Positions 1 to 8,119 of a stretch of DNA of 64,000 bases are shown piece after piece. Position numbers and translations under genes: made by a program. Each line of letters opens with the position of its first letter. Position 1 is the first letter of the stretch. The notes beneath the pieces are model-generated. The model worked only from the letters and a program-made list of their open reading frames with translations. It did no database searches and had not been told where the DNA came from. Source of the stretch: Bradyrhizobium sp. Ghvi (lineage in GTDB: Bacteria > Pseudomonadota > Alphaproteobacteria > Rhizobiales > Xanthobacteraceae); assembly GCF_900115265.1 (NCBI RefSeq), contig NZ_FOVU01000001.1, forward strand, positions 1,151,001-1,215,000, given 5' to 3'.

Positions 1-441
1 GTTGGGTGGTTTGTGGATTTCTGTGGAGCTTAACCCCTCGGAAAGGGATGCGCGACACCACGGGCGGGATAAGTGCCGATTTTCTTCACACCGCTGCCCG
101 TCAGAACAAGTCCGGCGCCATGCCGGGAGAGAAGCGGGATTGCGCGGACAACCCCCTTGATAAGCTGCCGACAAAAAGGCGCAAGCCTTTGAAGCGCGGC
201 GGCTTATCTGAACGGGCCAGGTCTGCCCGGAACATGTTGAGGGATGTGAACAAGCGCGTGCGAACGCGCGGATGGCGTTGCGTGAGTCCAATCCACGGTC
301 ACTCAGACTCAAACCTTTAAGAATCTAAGATTCTAGATTTGAGGAAGGCGCTACGGACGGATATGTGTGCAGGTGAGACCTTAACGAGTTCTTACTATCC
401 CCAGACCGGCTGATGGCTGGGCGCAAAGTCGGACGCCGGAT
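1..441. other. Gene-free region with origin-like motifs upstream of hemJ
   Basis: No convincing gene is seen here; the only sizeable frame (6-320, +) has no recognisable protein features. The stretch holds DnaA-box-like 9-mers: TTCTTCACA at 82-90 and TGTGAACAA at 245-253, each one mismatch from TTWTNCACA on one strand or the other, and a weaker one at 12-20. An AT-rich patch at 315-340 contains the inverted repeat AGAATC-TAA-GATTCT (320-334) with two GANTC (CcrM) sites. A CtrA-like TTAA-N7-TTAC lies at 381-395. In many alphaproteobacteria oriC lies beside hemE, just ahead of this gene order, so an origin or origin-proximal control region is possible. The assignment is inference, because the flanking gene to the left is outside the window. 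Confidence 0.35.
381..395 (+). promoter_or_regulatory. CtrA-like binding site upstream of hemJ
   Basis: TTAA at 381-384, seven bases, then TTAC at 392-395 differs at one base from the CtrA consensus TTAA-N7-TTAA. It lies 46 bp before the hemJ start codon. CtrA sites occur near replication origins and cell-cycle genes in alphaproteobacteria. A single near-match can arise by chance, so this is only a candidate. Confidence 0.3.
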
Positions 442-876
442 ATGTTTGAAGACGTCTATCTCTGGATCAAAGCGCTGCACGTGATCGCGGTCATCTCCTG
501 GATGGCCGGCATGCTCTATCTGCCGCGGCTGTTCGTCTATCATTGCGAGGCCGAGATCGGCTCGAAACAGTCCGAAACCTTCAAGGTGATGGAACGCCGC
601 CTGCTCAAGGCGATCATCAACCCCGCGATGATCATCACCTGGCTCGCCGGGCTTTACCTCGCCTGGTCGGGCCATTGGTTCACCTTCGGTTGGCTGCACG
701 TCAAACTGGCAATGGTGCTCGCAATGTCCGCGGTCCACGGCTTTTTTTCCCGCTGGGTGAAGGATTTCGCTGCCGACCGGCGTCCCCGTAGCCAGAAATT
801 CTTCCGGATTATCAATGAGGTGCCGACCGTCCTGATGATCATCATCGTCATCATGGTGATCGTGAAGCCGTTCTAA
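442..876 (+). CDS. hemJ: Protoporphyrinogen IX oxidase HemJ (UPF0093/CopD-like membrane protein)
   Basis: HemJ oxidises protoporphyrinogen IX to protoporphyrin IX, the penultimate step of heme synthesis, in the inner membrane. The 144-residue protein has the family size and four hydrophobic segments (about residues 8-28, 54-74, 81-101 and 122-142). The N-terminal [20 protein letters not shown] pattern carries the conserved His of helix 1 that binds heme in characterised HemJ, and a conserved Lys (VKLAM) lies in helix 3. The start ATG at 442 gives a normal N-terminus. It stands directly before rho, an order conserved in alphaproteobacteria close to the origin. Confidence is high from length, motif and context. 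Confidence 0.93.
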   Translation: MFEDVYLWIKALHVIAVISWMAGMLYLPRLFVYHCEAEIGSKQSETFKVMERRLLKAIINPAMIITWLAGLYLAWSGHWFTFGWLHVKLAMVLAMSAVHGFFSRWVKDFAADRRPRSQKFFRIINEVPTVLMIIIVIMVIVKPF

Positions 877-1130
877 GCAGCAATCACGAACGATCGCTCA
901 GCGCTTCGGCTTGCGGAGTGGGAAGCGATTTTCTATATTATCGATATCCCACCCAACGCAGGCGGATGTGGTTGTGTCCGAGCTTTCCAGAGGCCGGACA
1001 CCGCATCAGGTTTGAAGCCCTACGGGCACTTAACCTTGCCAGACCTGCGGACCTTACCTGCACCTGCTCGCGTCCGCATTTCAGAGCCACCTCGCACCCC
1101 CTTCCAAGGTTACCCCACAGGACCACCCCA

Positions 1131-2396
1131 ATGCGGGAAATCAAACTCGAAGACCTCAAGTCCAAAACGCCGGCCGAACTCGTCTCGTTTGCGGAGGAAA
1201 ATGGGGTCGAGAACGCCAGCACCATGCGCAAGCAGGAGCTGCTGTTCGCCATCCTCAAGCAACTCGCGCTGGCCGAGACCGACATTGTCGGCCAAGGCGT
1301 CGTCGAAGTGCTGTCCGACGGCTTCGGCTTCCTCCGCTCACCCGATGCCAATTATCTGCCGGGTCCGGATGACATCTACGTCTCGCCGTCGCAGATCCGC
1401 CGTTTCGGCCTGCGCACCGGCGACACCATCGAAGGCCACATTCGCAGCCCGAAGGAGGGCGAGCGCTATTTTGCGCTGCTGAAGGTCAATACGCTCAATT
1501 TCGAGGACCCGGAAAAGGCCAAGCACAAGGTCAATTTCGACAACCTCACACCGCTGTTTCCGAATCAGCGTTTCCGTATGGAAATCGACGATCCGACGCG
1601 GAAAGACCTGTCTGCGCGCGTGATCGACATCGTCGCGCCGATCGGCAAGGGCCAGCGCGCATTGATCGTGGCGCCGCCGCGCACCGGCAAGACCGTGCTG
1701 ATGCAGAACATCGCGCATTCGATCACGGCCAATCATCCCGACTGCTACCTGATCGTGCTGTTGATCGACGAGCGTCCGGAAGAAGTCACGGATATGCAGC
1801 GCTCGGTGAAGGGCGAGGTGGTGTCGTCGACCTTCGACGAGCCGGCGGTGCGTCACGTCCAGGTCGCCGAGATGGTGATCGAGAAGGCCAAGCGCCTCGT
1901 CGAGCACGGCCGCGACGTCGTCATCCTGCTCGATTCGATCACGCGGCTTGGCCGCGCCTACAACACGGTGGTGCCGTCATCTGGCAAGGTGCTGACCGGC
2001 GGTGTCGACGCCAACGCGCTGCAGCGGCCGAAGCGCTTTTTCGGTGCTGCCCGCAACATCGAGGAAGGCGGTTCGCTGACCATCATCGCGACCGCGCTGG
2101 TCGATACCGGCAGCCGCATGGACGAAGTCATTTTCGAAGAGTTCAAGGGCACCGGTAACTCGGAACTGATCCTGGATCGCAAGGTCTCGGACAAGCGCAC
2201 TTTCCCGGCGATCGACATCTCGCGCTCCGGCACCCGCAAGGAGGAGCTCATCACCGACCCGCAGGTGCTCAAGAAGATGTATGTGCTCCGCCGCATCCTG
2301 AACCCGATGGGCACCATGGACGCGATCGACTTCCTGCTCGACAAGCTGCGCTCGACCAAGAGCAACGCAGAATTCTTCGATTCCATGAACACCTGA
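1131..2396 (+). CDS. rho: Transcription termination factor Rho
   Basis: Rho is the hexameric RNA-dependent ATPase that terminates transcription. The 421-residue frame starts [20 protein letters not shown], the usual start of the N-terminal helical domain. An RNA-binding cold-shock-like domain follows (about 50-120, with GFGFLRS). The ATPase domain has Walker [11 protein letters not shown] near residue 185 and Walker [10 protein letters not shown] near 265, and the Q/R-loop region is intact. An in-frame ORF extends back to 918, but those 71 residues look unlike Rho and ATG 1131 matches the family start, so the upstream part is probably mRNA leader; rho leaders are often long because the gene is autoregulated. 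A strong intrinsic terminator follows. Confidence 0.96.
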   Translation: MREIKLEDLKSKTPAELVSFAEENGVENASTMRKQELLFAILKQLALAETDIVGQGVVEVLSDGFGFLRSPDANYLPGPDDIYVSPSQIRRFGLRTGDTIEGHIRSPKEGERYFALLKVNTLNFEDPEKAKHKVNFDNLTPLFPNQRFRMEIDDPTRKDLSARVIDIVAPIGKGQRALIVAPPRTGKTVLMQNIAHSITANHPDCYLIVLLIDERPEEVTDMQRSVKGEVVSSTFDEPAVRHVQVAEMVIEKAKRLVEHGRDVVILLDSITRLGRAYNTVVPSSGKVLTGGVDANALQRPKRFFGAARNIEEGGSLTIIATALVDTGSRMDEVIFEEFKGTGNSELILDRKVSDKRTFPAIDISRSGTRKEELITDPQVLKKMYVLRRILNPMGTMDAIDFLLDKLRSTKSNAEFFDSMNT

Positions 2397-2420
2397 GTGC
2401 GGTGCAGCATAGGATTAAAA

Positions 2421-2443
2421 GGGCGCCCTCGGGCGCTCTTTTT
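2421..2443 (+). terminator. Intrinsic terminator of rho
   Basis: A seven-base-pair GC-rich stem (GGGCGCC at 2421-2427 with GGCGCTC at 2432-2438, including one G-T pair) closes a CTCG loop and is followed by five T (2439-2443). It begins 24 bases after the rho stop codon. The layout is that of a classic factor-independent terminator. Confidence 0.85.
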
Positions 2444-2580
2444 GTTTGTGCGGCGTTGCCGCAGAGGACGTGCAGCACAGAGGATAGCCTGGGTGGGTTG
2501 CTGGTCTTCTCCTATCCCATTGACATATATGAAAAATGCTTGATCCGGCGATGCCGGGCTCGGTGACCGAGAGGGAATTT

Positions 2581-2630
2581 TGCAGCAAACGCTGCGTTTT
2601 ATATTGCGGTGCAATATAGTTGTTGCTGCA
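2581..2630. repeat. Nested palindrome between rho and mnmE
   Basis: The outer arms TGCAGCAA (2581-2588) and TTGCTGCA (2623-2630) are exact reverse complements. Inside them TATATTGC (2600-2607) and GCAATATA (2611-2618) form a second perfect inverted repeat around GGT. The element could form a cruciform or RNA hairpin, or hold a dimeric operator. No T-tract follows on either strand, so it is not an ordinary intrinsic terminator. Its function is unknown. Confidence 0.55.
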
Positions 2631-2709
2631 GTCCGAAGCGCAGCAAAAATGGGCAATCAGCGCTCAAACAGGCTGTTTGCCTTTTCCCCGCCAGCCGGAC
2701 AAATAGGCC

Positions 2710-4056
2710 ATGCACCCGCGAGACCAGACCATTTTTGCGCTGTCGTCCGGCCGTCCGCCGAGCGCGATCGCCATGGTGCGTGTCTCGGGCCCGCAGGCGG
2801 GCCTGGTGCTGACAACGTTGGCCGGCGAACCGCCCGCGCCACGGCAGGCCAGCCGCCGCCTGCTCCGTGACGGTGCCGGCCAATCAATCGACGATGCGGT
2901 GGTGCTCTGGTTTCCGGGGCCGGGAAGCGCGACGGGCGAGGACGTCGCCGAATTCCACGTCCATGGCGGCCGCGCGGTGCTGGCGGCGCTCCTTGGAGCT
3001 ATTTCCGTTATTCCGAATACGCGCGCGGCCGAACCCGGTGAGTTCACGCGACGCGCCTTCGATAACGGCAAGCTCGATCTCACGGAAGCCGAGGGCCTCG
3101 ACGACCTCATCCACGCCGACACCGATCGCCAGCGCCGCCAGGCGTTGCGCCAGCTGCAGGGCTTGCTCGGCGATCGCGCGCGCGACTGGCGCGAGCGGAT
3201 CATCGAGGCGTCGGCGCTGATTGAGGCCGGCATCGATTTTTCCGATGAGGGCGATGTACCCTCCGAATTGAGGGCGCCGGCGATCAAGGCGATCAAGGCG
3301 CTGCATGATGAAATCACTAATGTCCTTGCGGCACAGGGACATTCTGAACGCCTGCGCGACGGCCTGGTGGTCGCGATCGCCGGCGAGCCGAATGTCGGCA
3401 AGTCGACCCTGATGAATCAGCTCGCCCGCCGGGAGGTCGCGATCGTCTCGCCCTATGCCGGCACCACGCGCGACGTGATCGAGGTGCAGCTCGATCTCGA
3501 TGGCTATCCCGTCACTGTCATCGATACCGCCGGCATTCGCGAGACCGATGATCCGGTCGAGCAGGAGGGCGTGCGTCGTGCGCGGGCGCGCGCCGAGGAC
3601 GCCGATCTCGTGCTGTGGCTGGTGGAGGGTGGGCAGGCCGTCGATCCCGGCGCGCTGCGGTCAGTTCGGAAATCCGGAGCGGGCGATCGGCCGGACGGGG
3701 CGGTCTGGATCGTGCGCAATAAGATGGACCTGGGAGCAGCCGGGCCGCGGGAGGGGTTCGGGATCTCGGCGAGCCGTGGCGATGGGATTGCCGAACTGGT
3801 CGAGGCTCTCGTGAAATTCGCGGCTGAGTTCTTCGGCACCAACGAGGGCGCATTGGTCACCCGGGCCCGGCAGCGAGATCTGTTGAGCCGCTCGGCAGAC
3901 AGTTTGCGCCGGAGTCTTGAGCTTGTAGAAGAGGGCGAAGAGCTCGCCGCCGAAGAGCTGCGCGCCGCTGCCTATGCCTTGGGCCGGCTGCTTGGCAGGG
4001 TGGACATCGAGGACGTGCTCGGGGCCATTTTCCAGAAGTTCTGCATCGGCAAGTAA
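2710..4056 (+). CDS. mnmE: tRNA uridine-5-carboxymethylaminomethyl modification GTPase MnmE
   Basis: MnmE, with MnmG, installs the cmnm5 group on the wobble uridine (U34) of certain tRNAs. The 448-residue protein has the tetrahydrofolate-binding N-terminal domain (about 1-118), a helical domain, and an inserted GTPase domain with G1 GEPNVGKST near 225-233, the DTAGIRET switch II region and NKMD (G4). It ends in the diagnostic C-terminal CIGK motif, whose Cys is essential in E. coli. The ATG at 2710 gives the normal N-terminus. The partner gene mnmG follows after a 320-bp gap that holds parS sites. The assignment is secure. Confidence 0.96.
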   Translation: MHPRDQTIFALSSGRPPSAIAMVRVSGPQAGLVLTTLAGEPPAPRQASRRLLRDGAGQSIDDAVVLWFPGPGSATGEDVAEFHVHGGRAVLAALLGAISVIPNTRAAEPGEFTRRAFDNGKLDLTEAEGLDDLIHADTDRQRRQALRQLQGLLGDRARDWRERIIEASALIEAGIDFSDEGDVPSELRAPAIKAIKALHDEITNVLAAQGHSERLRDGLVVAIAGEPNVGKSTLMNQLARREVAIVSPYAGTTRDVIEVQLDLDGYPVTVIDTAGIRETDDPVEQEGVRRARARAEDADLVLWLVEGGQAVDPGALRSVRKSGAGDRPDGAVWIVRNKMDLGAAGPREGFGISASRGDGIAELVEALVKFAAEFFGTNEGALVTRARQRDLLSRSADSLRRSLELVEEGEELAAEELRAAAYALGRLLGRVDIEDVLGAIFQKFCIGK

Positions 4057-4100
4057 TGACTAATTCTACATTGTAGAACTAGCCCTTGTTCCACTGTTTA

Positions 4101-4116
4101 TGTTTCACGTGAAACG
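4101..4116. promoter_or_regulatory. parS: parS site 1 (ParB-binding centromere)
   Basis: TGTTTCACGTGAAACG matches the bacterial parS consensus TGTTTCACGTGAAACA at 15 of 16 positions, with the palindromic core intact. It lies in the mnmE-mnmG gap, about 4 kb from parB. ParB nucleates here and spreads to organise origin segregation with ParA. Confidence 0.93.
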
Positions 4117-4235
4117 ATCAGGTCGGCAAGCAGCCGGAGTTCGTTAACCCGGAGGGAGTACGGCGCAGTCCGGCGCGATTGCCCGGGCCCGGCTTCGCAG
4201 CGTTCCGTCCGGGGCCCCGCGAGCTCCCCGTCACC

Positions 4236-4251
4236 TGTTTCACGTGAAACA
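4236..4251. promoter_or_regulatory. parS: parS site 2 (perfect consensus)
   Basis: TGTTTCACGTGAAACA is a perfect 16-bp parS palindrome in the mnmE-mnmG intergenic region, 135 bp from site 1. Confidence 0.95.
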
Positions 4252-4262
4252 CCCGCCGACTG

Positions 4263-4280
4263 CTACTGTGCATGGGGTTG
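4263..4280 (+). repeat. 18-bp sequence repeated exactly at 48594-48611
   Basis: CTACTGTGCATGGGGTTG occurs here, between parS sites 2 and 3, and again at 48594-48611 upstream of the PQQ-type sugar dehydrogenase gene. After one differing base both copies continue TTTCG. Both are intergenic and in the same orientation. The function is unknown. Confidence 0.6.
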
Positions 4281-4304
4281 ATTTCGTGAAACTGGTCGCT
4301 GGCC

Positions 4305-4320
4305 CGTTTCACGTGAAACA
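4305..4320. promoter_or_regulatory. parS: parS site 3
   Basis: CGTTTCACGTGAAACA is a parS palindrome with one terminal mismatch. It lies 57 bp upstream of the mnmG start, so bound and spreading ParB could also affect mnmG transcription. Confidence 0.93.
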
Positions 4321-4376
4321 TCGGTTCCGCCAGTTTCTACTTCCGGCTTTCCCGCCTCTGCGTTAGAAGTCCGCGC

Positions 4377-6257
4377 ATGCGATCAGAGCGAGAGAGTTTC
4401 GACGTCATCGTCATCGGCGGCGGCCATGCCGGCTGTGAGGCCGCGGCTGCGTCTGCCCGGATGAGTGCAACGACGGCGCTGGTGACGCACCGCTTCTCCA
4501 CCGTTGGCGCCATGTCCTGTAATCCCGCCATTGGCGGTCTCGGCAAAGGCCATCTGGTCCGCGAAGTGGATGCTCTCGACGGTTTGATGGGCCGGGTCGG
4601 CGATGCCGGTGGCATCCAGTTTCGTGTCCTCAATCGCCGGAAAGGTCCGGCTGTTCGTGGCCCCCGGGCCCAAGCCGATCGGAAGCTTTATGCCGCCGCC
4701 ATGCAGGCCGCGATCCAGGAGACCGCGGGCCTTTCCGTGATCGAAGGCGAGGCCGACGAGCTGATCGTCGCCGATGGCCGGGTGACCGGATTGCGCTTGG
4801 CGGACGGCCGGGAGCTCCGGGCAGGGGCTGTTGTCGTCACCACCGGCACCTTCCTCCGTGGTCTGATCCATCTCGGCGAGAAGAACTGGCCCGCCGGTCG
4901 GGTCGGCGAGGCCCCGGCGATGGGTCTCTCAGTCTCCTTTGAGCGCGCCGGCTTTAAGCTCAGACGGCTCAAGACCGGCACGCCACCGCGCCTGGATGGC
5001 ACCACAATCGACTGGTCGGCAGTCGAAATGCAGCCCGGAGACGAGCCGCCGGAGCCGTTTTCGGTGATGACCGAGCGGATCACCACGCCACAGATCCAAT
5101 GCGGCATCACCCGGACGACTTCAGCGACCCATGAGGTGATCCGCGCCAACGTCCATCGCTCGCCGATGTACTCCGGCCAGATCAAGAGCTCCGGGCCGCG
5201 TTATTGCCCGTCGATCGAGGACAAGATCGTCCGCTTCGGTGATCGCGATGGTCATCAGATCTTCCTTGAGCCGGAAGGGCTCGATGATACGACCGTCTAT
5301 CCCAACGGCATCTCGACTTCGCTGCCGGAGGACGTCCAGCTCGCGATCCTCGCCAGCATCCCGGGTCTCGAGCGGGTGAAGATGGTTCGTCCGGGCTATG
5401 CCATCGAATACGACCACGTCGATCCCCGCGAGCTCGATCCGACCCTGCAGACCAAACGTCTGCGCGGTCTCTTCCTGGCGGGACAGATCAACGGCACCAC
5501 CGGGTACGAAGAAGCCGCCGGGCAGGGCATTGTGGCCGGCCTGAATGCCGCGCTCGCCGCCAGTGGTGCCGCACTGACGGTGTTCGACCGCGCCGACGGT
5601 TATCTCGGTGTGATGATCGACGATCTCGTGACCCGCGGGATCAGCGAGCCTTATCGGATGTTCACCTCGCGGGCCGAATACCGGCTGACCTTGAGGGCGG
5701 ATAATGCCGATCAGCGCCTGACCGAGAAGGGAATTGCACTGGGCTGCGTCGGCAGCGCTCGGACTCGGCATCATCGCGCCAAGATGGATGCCTTGAACGC
5801 GGCGCGGATGCTGTCGAAGTCTCTGACCATCACCCCGAACGAGGCGATCAAGCACGGGCTGTCCCTGAACCGGGATGGCCAGCGCCGGTCGGCTTTCGAG
5901 CTGATGGCCTATCCTGATATCGGCTGGAGCCAGGTTCGCGCGATCTGGCCTGAGCTGTCCGCCATCGATCCCGGCATCGCCACCCATCTTGAGATCGACG
6001 CGAAGTACGACGTCTATCTGGAGCGCCAGAGCGCCGATGTCGAAGCTTTCCGGCGCGACGAGGGCCTGGTGCTGTCGGAGGTCGACTATAGTCTCGTCCC
6101 CGGTCTCTCCAACGAGGTGCGGGCCAAGCTCGAGAAGGCCCGGCCATTCACCGTCGGTCAGGCCGGCAGGATCGACGGCATGACGCCGGCGGCGCTCGGC
6201 ATCCTCGCGGCTTATCTGCGCCGCGAGGCGCGCAAGACCTCCCAGGCCATCGCATAG
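4377..6257 (+). CDS. mnmG: tRNA uridine-5-carboxymethylaminomethyl modification enzyme MnmG (GidA)
   Basis: MnmG is the FAD- and NADH-dependent partner of MnmE in wobble-uridine modification. The 626-residue protein begins with the FAD-binding Rossmann motif [14 protein letters not shown] (about residues 10-23). It contains the family signatures [26 protein letters not shown] and, later, [20 protein letters not shown], followed by the helical C-terminal domain that contacts MnmE and tRNA. The length is typical. The gene lies between parS sites 3 and 4 and is followed directly by rsmG, the conserved gidA-gidB pair at alphaproteobacterial origins. Confidence 0.96.
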   Translation: MRSERESFDVIVIGGGHAGCEAAAASARMSATTALVTHRFSTVGAMSCNPAIGGLGKGHLVREVDALDGLMGRVGDAGGIQFRVLNRRKGPAVRGPRAQADRKLYAAAMQAAIQETAGLSVIEGEADELIVADGRVTGLRLADGRELRAGAVVVTTGTFLRGLIHLGEKNWPAGRVGEAPAMGLSVSFERAGFKLRRLKTGTPPRLDGTTIDWSAVEMQPGDEPPEPFSVMTERITTPQIQCGITRTTSATHEVIRANVHRSPMYSGQIKSSGPRYCPSIEDKIVRFGDRDGHQIFLEPEGLDDTTVYPNGISTSLPEDVQLAILASIPGLERVKMVRPGYAIEYDHVDPRELDPTLQTKRLRGLFLAGQINGTTGYEEAAGQGIVAGLNAALAASGAALTVFDRADGYLGVMIDDLVTRGISEPYRMFTSRAEYRLTLRADNADQRLTEKGIALGCVGSARTRHHRAKMDALNAARMLSKSLTITPNEAIKHGLSLNRDGQRRSAFELMAYPDIGWSQVRAIWPELSAIDPGIATHLEIDAKYDVYLERQSADVEAFRRDEGLVLSEVDYSLVPGLSNEVRAKLEKARPFTVGQAGRIDGMTPAALGILAAYLRREARKTSQAIA

Positions 6258-6273
6258 GGTTTCACGTGAAACA
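6258..6273. promoter_or_regulatory. parS: parS site 4, at the mnmG-rsmG junction
   Basis: GGTTTCACGTGAAACA keeps the full palindromic core. It starts at the base after the mnmG stop codon and covers the GTG codon at 6266 that opens the rsmG frame. Confidence 0.92.
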
Positions 6274-7039
6274 GCGCGGACGAGGCGGGGATAGACCGCC
6301 ATCGCGACGACCCGGAGCGGGTGAGGGCGCGGCAATTCGATCCGACCCGGCTCCATCCAGATCGAAGGTCAATAAGGCCAACGCCAACGATCAGGCGCTC
6401 GACTCCACCATCGCTGCCGACAAGCGCGCGGCGCTCAAGCTGGCACCCGTTTCACATGAAACGGAGACGCGGCTCGATCGCTACATCGCACTGCTCCGGG
6501 AGTGGCAGGCCAAGACCAATCTTGTCGCGCCCTCGACCTTGCCCCAGCTCTGGACCCGGCACATCGCCGATTCGCTTCAGCTCGTCGATCTCGCGCCGTC
6601 AGCAAAACGCTGGGCCGATCTCGGCAGCGGCGGCGGTTTTCCCGGCATCGTGCTGGCTTGCGCCATGGCCGGCACGCCGGGCGCGAACGTTCACCTCATC
6701 GAGCGAATCGCCAAGAAGGCCGCGTTTTTGCGCGAAGCTGTACGCGTCACCACATCCCCGGGGATCGTACATCTCGCTGAAATCGGGGATAATGTGGATA
6801 GAATCACCGGCCCCGTCGATTGCGTCACCGCGCGCGCGCTGGCTCCGCTACATCAACTTATCGGCTTTGCGGAGCCGCTGGTGCGCCAAGGCGCAAAAGC
6901 GTTATTTCCGAAGGGTCAAGATGTAGAGGCTGAATTGACCGAAGCCGCTAAATATTGGAATATTCAACCGCAGCTCCACCGAAGCCGGACCGGCGACGGG
7001 TGGATCGTCGAACTGACTTCGGTTGAACGGCGCGGGTAA
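6266..7039 (+). CDS. rsmG: 16S rRNA (guanine527-N7)-methyltransferase RsmG (GidB)
   Basis: RsmG methylates G527 of 16S rRNA using S-adenosylmethionine; its loss gives low-level streptomycin resistance in several bacteria. The SAM-binding motif WADLGSGGGFPGIVLA lies near residues 113-128, and NLVAPS and the LWTRHIADSLQL block are family hallmarks. The frame is 257 codons. Its first ~45 residues, basic and rich in Pro and Arg, are not typical of RsmG, and the only in-frame initiation codon seen before the conserved region is GTG 6266 inside parS site 4. The true N-terminus is therefore uncertain. The conserved VS(R/H)ET peptide at about residues 62-66 is encoded by a parS-like sequence. Confidence 0.93.
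   Translation: MKQRGRGGDRPPSRRPGAGEGAAIRSDPAPSRSKVNKANANDQALDSTIAADKRAALKLAPVSHETETRLDRYIALLREWQAKTNLVAPSTLPQLWTRHIADSLQLVDLAPSAKRWADLGSGGGFPGIVLACAMAGTPGANVHLIERIAKKAAFLREAVRVTTSPGIVHLAEIGDNVDRITGPVDCVTARALAPLHQLIGFAEPLVRQGAKALFPKGQDVEAELTEAAKYWNIQPQLHRSRTGDGWIVELTSVERRG
6448..6463. promoter_or_regulatory. Degenerate parS inside rsmG coding sequence
   Basis: CGTTTCACATGAAACG is a parS with the central ACGT changed to ACAT. It encodes Val-Ser-His-Glu-Thr in RsmG, at a place where a perfect parS would encode Val-Ser-Arg-Glu-Thr. Whether ParB still binds it is not known. Confidence 0.6.
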
Positions 7040-7068
7040 GGCGCTCAGGAGTGAGTTGAGGAATTTCG

Positions 7069-7947
7069 ATGACCGTGATTGACGAGCCGCCGCAAGAACA
7101 GACCGCCCAAGAGCTGGACCGAGAGACGGACCAAGTCCCGCATGGCCACCCTCGCATTCTGGCGCTGGCGAATCAGAAGGGCGGTGTGGGGAAAACAACC
7201 ACAGCGATCAACCTTGGAACGGCGCTCGCTGCGATTGGGGAACGCGTCCTGATCGTCGATCTCGATCCGCAGGGCAACGCCTCGACCGGCCTCGGCATCG
7301 ATCGCCGCAACCGCTCCTGCTCGACCTATGACGTGCTGATCGGCGAAGCGCCTCTGCGGGAAGCGGTGGTCTCCACCGCGGTGCCGCGGCTGCACATCGC
7401 GCCTTCGACCATGGATCTCTCCGGCCTCGAGCTCGAGCTCGGCACCACGGCCGGCCGCGCCTTCAAGCTGCGCGACGCGATCGGCGCGCTCAACAACAAC
7501 GTCTCGCCCGAAGCCGATTACACCTACGTGCTGATCGACTGCCCGCCGTCGCTGAACCTGCTCACGGTGAATGCGATGGCTGCATCGGATGCGATTCTGG
7601 TGCCGCTCCAGTGCGAGTTCTTCGCGCTCGAGGGTCTCTCACAATTGCTGCAGACGGTGGAGCAGGTGCGCTCGACACTCAATCCGAACCTGTCGATCCA
7701 CGGCATCGTGCTGACCATGTTCGACTCCCGCAACAACCTCTCGAACCAGGTTGTCGCCGACGTCCGCCAGTTCATGGGCGAGAAGGTCTACAAGACCATG
7801 ATCCCGCGCAATGTGCGCATCTCGGAAGCGCCGTCCTACGGCAAGCCGGTGCTGGTCTACGATCTCAAATGCGTCGGCAGCGAAGCGTACTTGCGGCTCG
7901 CCACCGAAGTGATCCAGCGCGAGCGCGAGCTGCGCGTCACGCATTAG
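7069..7947 (+). CDS. parA: Chromosome partitioning ATPase ParA
   Basis: ParA is the Walker-type ATPase that binds DNA non-specifically and moves ParB-parS complexes to segregate newly replicated origins. The 292-residue protein has the deviant Walker A motif KGGVGKTT at about 37-44, the DLDPQGNASTG block (Walker A') near 64-74, and the IDCPPSLNLLTVNA Walker B region. A 29-residue polar N-terminal tail precedes the ATPase core. ATG 7069 follows GAGTTGAGG at useful spacing. It is 29 bp after rsmG and 172 bp before parB. Confidence 0.96.
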   Translation: MTVIDEPPQEQTAQELDRETDQVPHGHPRILALANQKGGVGKTTTAINLGTALAAIGERVLIVDLDPQGNASTGLGIDRRNRSCSTYDVLIGEAPLREAVVSTAVPRLHIAPSTMDLSGLELELGTTAGRAFKLRDAIGALNNNVSPEADYTYVLIDCPPSLNLLTVNAMAASDAILVPLQCEFFALEGLSQLLQTVEQVRSTLNPNLSIHGIVLTMFDSRNNLSNQVVADVRQFMGEKVYKTMIPRNVRISEAPSYGKPVLVYDLKCVGSEAYLRLATEVIQRERELRVTH

Positions 7948-7955
7948 CGGTGCCG

Positions 7956-8066
7956 TAGGGTGGGTTAGCCGAAGGCGTAACCCACCACTGTCTATCTCCG
8001 CGGAAACAGAAGAGGTGGGTTACGCCGAGCAGATGCGAGGCGCATCTGCAGGGCTAACCCACCCTA
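7956..8066. repeat. Double inverted repeat between parA and parB
   Basis: The outer arms TAGGGTGGGTTAGCC (7956-7970) and GGCTAACCCACCCTA (8052-8066) are perfect reverse complements. A second pair, GGCGTAACCCACC (7974-7986) and GGTGGGTTACGCC (8014-8026), lies inside, with a small GATGCG/CGCATC hairpin after it. GGTGGGTTA elements of this kind are common intergenic repeats in Bradyrhizobium and relatives. Here it splits the parAB operon and could affect the ParA:ParB ratio. Confidence 0.8.
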
Positions 8067-8119
8067 CAGTTTGAAATTCAGTTCTGGAGTGCTGCAGCGT
8101 GAATCCAAGGGAGCTGGCG

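Noticed and set aside
6..320. A 104-codon plus-strand frame in the first 441 bp.
   Set aside because: No recognisable domain and no good ribosome-binding site were seen. It lies in a region with origin-like motifs.
918..1130. In-frame extension of rho upstream of ATG 1131.
   Set aside because: The added residues do not resemble Rho and ATG 1131 gives the standard N-terminus; the extension is more likely leader RNA.
4281..4292. ATTTCGTGAAAC as a fifth intergenic parS.
   Set aside because: Two central bases are missing compared with TTTCACGTGAAAC, so the half-site spacing is wrong for ParB.
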